Shown piece by piece: positions 10,101 to 13,368 of a stretch of 13,368 bases of DNA. The notes beneath the pieces are model-generated. The model saw only the letters and a program-made list of their open reading frames with translations, was not told the origin of the DNA and made no database searches. The first letter of the stretch is position 1. Each line of letters starts with the position of its first letter. The stretch comes from Deltaproteobacteria bacterium. GTDB lineage: Bacteria > UBA10199 > SBBF01. The stretch spans positions 1 to 13,368 of the forward strand of contig JACQOY010000198.1 of the NCBI GenBank assembly GCA_016207765.1, read 5' to 3'. A program made the translations under genes and the position numbers.

Positions 10101-10652
10101 TTTGACCGTAACGTTGATCCCGCGTGAATAAAAAAGAAGAGGGATGCGGCTTGAGACGGTTATCTCGTTGACCCTCAGTGTCTGAAGATCGGGAAAAGTG
10201 ACGGTTATGTTGTTGATGCGGGCGTTCTGAATCGTGAGATTGTTCAGGATGCCGGAAATATCGCGCTTCTCCCGTTTGGAGTCGTCTGCCGATATTTTTG
10301 ACAGGGCCTCCAGGTCGATCGAGACGGTTTCTGCCCGCAGATCGGTTAGCCGGACCTTTCCAAATATCAGAGATACGGGCGAAACAGCGATGCTGAATCC
10401 ACGAAGGGAAACCGACAGATGGGCCTTGGGGACCCTTATGTTCAACCGTTTGCCCGAAAAATGGCCGGTGGCGCCGTTGAAGTACAACCGGTCCGCCGAA
10501 ATGGCGATGCCGAAGAGCTGATTGGCTGAATCGATCAGCAGTTTTTGGGTCTGCTCCCGGTTGAGTACGAGGTGAAACGAAACGAGGAAAAAAACAAGAC
10601 CCGCAAGAAAAACAAGAACGACCGTGCGCCGCTTTTTCTTTTTCGAAGTCAT
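7137..10652 (-). CDS. tamB: TamB-like inner-membrane/periplasmic translocation-assembly or lipid-transport protein (DUF490)
   Basis: TamB-type proteins (AsmA-like superfamily) are anchored in the inner membrane and span the periplasm as a long beta-structured groove. They are linked to outer-membrane protein assembly and phospholipid transport. The 1171-residue product is near the usual length (E. coli TamB is 1259 aa). It begins with a basic stretch and a single membrane helix at about residues 9-30 (VVLVFLAGLVFFLVSFHLVL). Long runs of beta-strand repeats follow (LTDLRAETVSIDLEALSK, VKGKLSVRLYK, LSGGITGKLNNPTFDLTL). The C-terminal DUF490 part is recognisable in LAGQLNIVEGLYYRDYSLSE, in ALTLESTPTLNQNDIVSLIA-YGR, and in an end segment YQIFDNVLLKGVKDTGSRYR. 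An AGAGG ribosome-binding site overlaps the mpl stop codon, four bases before the ATG. Its Omp85 neighbour 8 bp downstream is the expected outer-membrane partner. Confidence 0.92.
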   Translation of the reverse strand: MTSKKKKRRTVVLVFLAGLVFFLVSFHLVLNREQTQKLLIDSANQLFGIAISADRLYFNGATGHFSGKRLNIRVPKAHLSVSLRGFSIAVSPVSLIFGKVRLTDLRAETVSIDLEALSKISADDSKREKRDISGILNNLTIQNARINNITVTFPDLQTLRVNEITVSSRIPLLFYSRGINVTVKNIAYRSTRLDFFADELTAEGSFKAKYNAFARKNEPYLDGRLRLNSSLLAAPKTPTPWNPAPAWDDSLKPLLTQKYEDQIPDNRAFIFFDNLDLPFHFDPFLMRVDDGMLTAFGGKLSIKAEWDKKSGKAAYQIENRIPFRLSLLPLGKAKFRQSFEKAGVELSGSGNLGSLSKGNVKGKLSVRLYKNRIVPAKENLFLTAVTDFKDGLLGVNDLKITLADGTVSARGTIDLAKKTLTSSYIGKNLDAQTVVRFFSTIDIPGLADLSGGITGKLNNPTFDLTLASPEAGYENLTFGSFNGKLLIRDKNLRLTGTTTLAGSGTGRIDLDIVEVFRSSRQTVSLKTDFKNLPLGPLFKSETIGGSLSGFFNMTKEKQNYDGKGSLDVADMVWHKIKIQKMAGQLGLKDKVLTVSGIKIVAGPSQPTLAPSKPLVFTFTPEGYLFSGYVLPTVSVEGRRLASDPDNLLMKLRASKTPLDFLAPLVPMAMEKFSTTGDFDVIYRLSSPIDSGITADLTAFEFTGEEKNIHLIGKTRVDFENRKITFHQSPFTVGKGRLTLDGPLGIEGGSALRAKGSLDLYQLTGLFSWLVEGNGLVDLDVMWEGSVKTPSYDGRITFKNAELFFRDLKRDLTELNGTLKISGNRYTFENFHMNYDEAPVTLQGWLEWASPAILAADLDLRGTEIPLSKPDTWRLFTDANVHLTGSGGGLSLAGQLNIVEGLYYRDYSLSEFILRPVGVKHDEGKSLVPEAFKNVNLSLKVKSAGEFEIKNNLAEVALKSDISLFGTPLQPQAVGNIDIIEGEIHAFGIDFEDATGFASFIRDRGLSPYLEFSASHAIQDFEVRVKIKGPSDNLALTLESTPTLNQNDIVSLIAYGRTPDQLSQGDQGFFSRTAIASQIVGLLQRPLSKATRLDIVRLEAQYGQEHPVLSRVSVGKQLSPRFAIAFTSDLTLDEALKGVQVEYQIFDNVLLKGVKDTGSRYRFDLTLRLQAY

Positions 10653-10659
10653 TTGGCCT

Positions 10660-12087
10660 CTAAGCCCCGACCTGTTTTTTCAGGGCTTCAAAAACTTTTT
10701 GATGGATCCCCCCGAATCCCCCGTTGCTCATGATGAGGATCACCGCCGGGGAAGGCGTATTTCTTGCGATGTGGGAGACAATGGAGGGGACGCCTGAAAT
10801 ATGCCGGGCCGGAGTGCCGTTGTCCGAGATGTCTTGCGCCAGACGCTCCACATCGAGGATTTTCCCGTCAGTCACCTTTTCCGGCATGAAGACATCGGCC
10901 AGAATCACTTGATCGGCCCCTGCAAACGCCGCGGCGTAATCTTTTTGAAAAACGGCTCGCTTGCTGGTGTTGGAGCGGGGTTCAAAGACGGCGATCAGTT
11001 TCTTGCCGGGATATTTCTTTTTGACGGCATCGATGGTTTCGGCCACCGCCGTGGGATGATGGGCGAAATCATCGATGACGGCAATGTCGCCCACAACCCC
11101 CAAAACCTCCTGCCTCCGCTTGATTCCCTTGAATGTCTTCAATGCCTCCTGAATCCGCTCCGCCTTAAAGCCCAGTTTTCGGAGACAGGCGAAAGCGGCA
11201 AGGACGTTTAAGATGTTGTGCCGGCCGGGAAGGGGCGATTCCATACGGATTTCCAGACGGTTATGATACAGGATATCGAAAATTGTTTTCCCTTCCTCGA
11301 AGGAAAATCGGCCGGCCTTCCATTGAGGATTGTTTTCGGTTCCGTAGGTTTCAACCGCCGCATAACTTTTTCCGATAATTTCCATCAGGCGGGGATAATG
11401 GGTGCAGGCCAAAACAAACCCCTTCGGGTCGCCAATTTCCAGAAGGCGGACAAAAGAACCGGTGAGATGATCGAGATCGCGGTAGATATCAGCATGGTCG
11501 AACTCCAGCGAGGTGACGAGGGTGTAATAAGGTTTATAGTGGAGAAATTTCGGCCCTTTGTCGAAAAAGGCGGTGTCGTATTCGTCCCCCTCGATGACAA
11601 AGTAGGGGCCGGAGCCTTGCCGGTAATTTTTTTGGTTCCCCTGAAGCACGCCGCCGACCAGATAGGAAGGGTCGCTATCCATCTCGAGCAAAAAATGTGA
11701 AATGATCGCCGTTGTGGTTGTTTTGCCATGGGTTCCCGCCACGACGATCGAGCGGTTGTTCCTCATGAAAAAATGGGAGAGGGCCTCGGGCATGGAACAG
11801 TAGGGGAGGTTTTGCCTCTGCATCTCCAGAACTTCCGGATTTGTTTTCGAAACGGCGTTTCCCACAATGACGAGGTCCGGTTTCTTTTTCAGATTGTCGG
11901 CGGAGTAACCGGACATGAGGAGAATGCCCAGCGCCTCCAATTCGGTGCTCATGGGGGGGTAGATATTCTGGTCCGAACCGGTAACGACAAACCCCTTTTC
12001 CATCAGCATTCCGGCCAACGATCCCATGCCTGTGCCGCCGACGGCAATCAGGTGAATGTGCTTGATGTTTGACGGGATTTTGGGCAT
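10660..12087 (-). CDS. mpl: UDP-N-acetylmuramate:L-alanyl-gamma-D-glutamyl-meso-diaminopimelate ligase (murein recycling)
   Basis: Mpl attaches the recycled tripeptide L-Ala-gamma-D-Glu-meso-DAP to UDP-MurNAc with ATP in the cytoplasm, bypassing MurC, MurD and MurE. The 475 residues have the Mur-ligase order. A Rossmann start HLIAVGGTGMGSLAG is at about 12-26, the ATP loop GTHGKTTTT at 118-126, and the Mg/substrate region EGDEYDTAFFDK follows. The C-terminal domain has IDDFAHHPTAV, AVFEPRSNTS and MSNGGFGGIHQK. EYDTAFFDK, EPRSNT and SNGGFGGIHQK separate Mpl from MurC. The ATG at 12087 is supported by the residue phrase up to the Rossmann loop, although no Shine-Dalgarno sequence precedes it. 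A predicted promoter would give a leader of only about six bases. It is the first gene of the minus-strand operon, 7 bp before tamB. Confidence 0.95.
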   Translation of the reverse strand: MPKIPSNIKHIHLIAVGGTGMGSLAGMLMEKGFVVTGSDQNIYPPMSTELEALGILLMSGYSADNLKKKPDLVIVGNAVSKTNPEVLEMQRQNLPYCSMPEALSHFFMRNNRSIVVAGTHGKTTTTAIISHFLLEMDSDPSYLVGGVLQGNQKNYRQGSGPYFVIEGDEYDTAFFDKGPKFLHYKPYYTLVTSLEFDHADIYRDLDHLTGSFVRLLEIGDPKGFVLACTHYPRLMEIIGKSYAAVETYGTENNPQWKAGRFSFEEGKTIFDILYHNRLEIRMESPLPGRHNILNVLAAFACLRKLGFKAERIQEALKTFKGIKRRQEVLGVVGDIAVIDDFAHHPTAVAETIDAVKKKYPGKKLIAVFEPRSNTSKRAVFQKDYAAAFAGADQVILADVFMPEKVTDGKILDVERLAQDISDNGTPARHISGVPSIVSHIARNTPSPAVILIMSNGGFGGIHQKVFEALKKQVGA

Positions 12088-12145
12088 CGGTTGATTAATG
12101 TTTTAACTGGACTCACCCGTTTAATCAATGGTTTAATCAAAGATT
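12088..12145. promoter_or_regulatory. Divergent promoter region with three copies of TTGATTAA/TTAATCAA
   Basis: The 58 bp separate mpl (minus) from the small plus-strand gene. TTGATTAA lies at 12091-12098 and its reverse complement TTAATCAA at 12121-12128 and 12133-12140, so three identical 8-mers occur in 50 bp. For mpl, TTGATT (12128 to 12123 on the minus strand) and TAAAAC (12105 to 12100), 17 bp apart, make a plausible -35/-10 pair. For the plus-strand gene, TGGACT (12108-12113) and TTTAAT (12132-12137), 18 bp apart, are a weaker candidate. Both predict very short leaders. The copies could be operator sites controlling both directions. Confidence 0.5.
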
Positions 12146-12508
12146 ATGGGACTAAAAGAGATACTCAAGGCGCGGTACGAAAAACTCACCCGCGACGAGA
12201 AGGAAATTATCGGAGTCGCTCTGGTGAAGGTGAATCTGGGGGTTGCCATGCCCGCCGATCACCGCGCCGTGGCTGGATTTGTGAAGGGGACCGGCTTGGT
12301 GGCGAAATCGGGCCGGTTGGACGAGATTATTGCGGCGATTCACCAGGACGAGGAGGAGAAAAAGCGGGCGGAAGCAAAAAAGATGAGAGGAACGGTGAGC
12401 CTTTCGCGCCGGGAGGCCAATCTCTCCGAATCGGTGGTAAAAAAGTTTGAAGTGTTTGATGAAGATTCCGAAGTTACCGTAAAGGAAAAGGGAGAAAAGG
12501 AGAAATAG
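12146..12508 (+). CDS. Small charged protein of unknown function, 120 aa
   Basis: I do not recognise this family. The first part (MGLKEILKARYEKLTRDEKE, IIGVALVKVNLGVAM, AGRLDEII-like helix at SGRLDEIIAAIHQ) reads as a small, mainly helical domain with a hydrophobic core. From about residue 68 it is highly charged: DEEEKKRAEAKK suggests a helix or short coiled coil, and the last 20 residues (EDSEVTVKEKGEKEK) are probably disordered. There is no signal peptide or membrane segment, so it should be cytoplasmic. The ATG at 12146 has no evident Shine-Dalgarno sequence. Codon use looks like that of its neighbours and no long antisense competitor has a plausible protein sequence. It is divergent from mpl and upstream of the phosphoribosyltransferase-like gene by 113 bp. 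Confidence 0.65.
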   Translation: MGLKEILKARYEKLTRDEKEIIGVALVKVNLGVAMPADHRAVAGFVKGTGLVAKSGRLDEIIAAIHQDEEEKKRAEAKKMRGTVSLSRREANLSESVVKKFEVFDEDSEVTVKEKGEKEK

Positions 12509-12621
12509 AAACTCCTCAGAGCGCGTCCTGTGAACGGGTTTAATTGGAATTAACGCCCTGATAATTAAATTTATTAGCGTAGTAATTAGCAACTTCTTCA
12601 AACTCATGCCGATAACGGGAC
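12509..12621. promoter_or_regulatory. AT-rich gap with small palindromes and ATTAGC direct repeats
   Basis: The gap between the two plus-strand genes turns AT-rich from about 12539. TTAATT-GG-AATTAA (12540-12553) is a perfect-armed inverted repeat, loosely flanked by GGG and CCC. ATTAGC occurs at 12573-12578 and 12585-12590, 12 bp apart, with ATTAACGC at 12549-12556. TTAACG (12550-12555) and TATTAG (12572-12577), 16 bp apart, are a weak promoter candidate. The region probably drives the downstream gene and may bind a regulator. I see no convincing terminator for the upstream gene. Confidence 0.35.
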
Positions 12622-13368
12622 ATGGCAAAAATCGATGCCAATCTGGCGCGCTTTGTGGCGGAGCGGGAGGGGTATCTCCCTCCACGGCCCGCTGTTATTG
12701 ATGCTCGTTTTGTCGATCATTCTTCTTCCAGTCCGGAAATCATACAATTGAAATTGGATTTGATGGACTCCTCCTTGCCCCGTTATCCAACACCCGAGCA
12801 GAGAGAGCGACGTCTGGATTCATTATATCGAATAGTGCCTGACTGGTACCATAACGCATGGAGAGAATTCCATGCCCTTGGTCACGCCCATGGGATGCGG
12901 ACAGTGATCACCATCCCGGAGAGAGAAGATTCCAGCGATGTCCATCGGATCCTTCACGAACTTCACGACAGCATGAGGGGCGCAGAGTATGTTGATAATT
13001 TTACAAGGGACCGGTCAAATAGAAACGCTTTCCATAACCCTTTTCAAGGCTTTCTGATTAATGACCTCTTTCTCCTCCCCCTTCTTGTTGCCGATTCCAA
13101 AGCGTTTGCTGAAAGTTTGGGATTTGACGGCACACACGTGCTTGTCCAACCCGCCCTGCAATTACAGGAATTGGCCAAACAATATGACACCGTCATCGCC
13201 ATTACGAAAGGGGGCCTCCCCGATGCCTACATGGCGCATCTTTTGGGTCTGGATCCCATGATTTGGGATTTGCATGCCCATGAACGCAAAAAACCCGTTT
13301 CCCGCTGGGTCACCCCCTTTGATCGGACAAGAATTGAAGGAAAAAGGGTCCTTCTTTTGGACAAAGAC
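12622..13368 (+). CDS. Phosphoribosyltransferase-like protein, 3'-truncated by the window edge
   Basis: The frame is open from ATG 12622 to the last base, giving 249 residues with no stop. Residues 188-209 (YDTVIAITKGGLPDAYMAHL) resemble the beta-strand and Gly-rich loop of type I phosphoribosyltransferases. Residues 240-249 (GKRVLLLDKD) look like the start of the hydrophobic-acidic PRPP-binding motif, usually four hydrophobic residues, two acidic residues and then a TG-containing loop, here with Lys between the Asps. Most of that loop lies beyond the window. The first 185 residues are not recognised. They include HALGHAHGMRTVITIPERED and a His-rich stretch VHRILHELHD, with no membrane segment. 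A weak GGGA precedes the ATG. The reaction and substrate cannot be assigned. Possibilities range from a nucleobase-salvage relative to PRTase-like proteins in specialised accessory clusters. Confidence 0.7.
   Translation, partial: MAKIDANLARFVAEREGYLPPRPAVIDARFVDHSSSSPEIIQLKLDLMDSSLPRYPTPEQRERRLDSLYRIVPDWYHNAWREFHALGHAHGMRTVITIPEREDSSDVHRILHELHDSMRGAEYVDNFTRDRSNRNAFHNPFQGFLINDLFLLPLLVADSKAFAESLGFDGTHVLVQPALQLQELAKQYDTVIAITKGGLPDAYMAHLLGLDPMIWDLHAHERKKPVSRWVTPFDRTRIEGKRVLLLDKD

Noticed and set aside
12152..12685. Minus-strand open frame of 177 codons covering the small gene and the following gap
   Set aside because: It overlaps both the 120-residue plus-strand gene and the start of the PRTase-like gene, and its sequence (LFLLLFSLFLY-type runs opposite Lys/Glu codons) is what antisense of a charged protein gives. 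Not fully excluded.

Overview
The window looks like a piece of chromosome from a Gram-negative (two-membrane) bacterium with diaminopimelate peptidoglycan. The evidence is a TamB-type protein, an Omp85/BamA-type outer-membrane assembly protein and the murein-recycling ligase Mpl, all in one tight gene string. Moderate GC content and the protein wording suggest a deltaproteobacterial-grade lineage, possibly one known mainly from metagenomes. That placement is an inference, not a measurement.

Layout. (1) 1-3488, plus strand: uvrB (5' end outside the window) followed directly by uvrC, the damage-recognition and incision parts of UvrABC nucleotide excision repair. uvrC as sequenced is damaged. 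Its reading frame ends at 3381, while the rest of its conserved core, including the third catalytic residue, continues in another frame to 3488. The usual C-terminal helix-hairpin-helix domain is absent in either frame. Two palindromes starting GTAGGGGC sit in this pair, one exactly between the genes and one in frame inside uvrC. (2) 3476-12087, minus strand: a compact five-gene run transcribed mpl -> tamB -> bamA/tamA-like -> hotdog thioesterase -> small membrane-anchored protein of unknown function. Gaps are 7 bp, 8 bp, 63 bp and a 1-bp TAATG overlap, so it reads as one operon for envelope recycling and outer-membrane biogenesis. Its last gene converges on, and overlaps by 13 bp, the tail of uvrC. 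(3) 12088-12145: a 58-bp divergent promoter region with three copies of TTGATTAA/TTAATCAA. (4) 12146-12508, plus strand: a small charged protein that I do not recognise. (5) 12509-12621: an AT-rich, palindrome-rich gap. (6) 12622-13368, plus strand: an open reading frame running off the right edge with a phosphoribosyltransferase-like fold at its C-terminal end.

How the genes may work together. Mpl reattaches recycled murein tripeptide to UDP-MurNAc in the cytoplasm. The TamB-like protein is expected to bridge the inner and outer membranes, and the Omp85 protein encoded next to it is its probable outer-membrane partner. The unknown anchored protein at the end of the operon is a reasonable envelope-accessory candidate.

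No RNA genes, insertion sequences, CRISPR arrays or recognisable defence system were seen. The most unusual observations are the in-frame palindromic element and the apparent disruption of uvrC. The phosphoribosyltransferase-like protein at the right edge is the least familiar gene family here.
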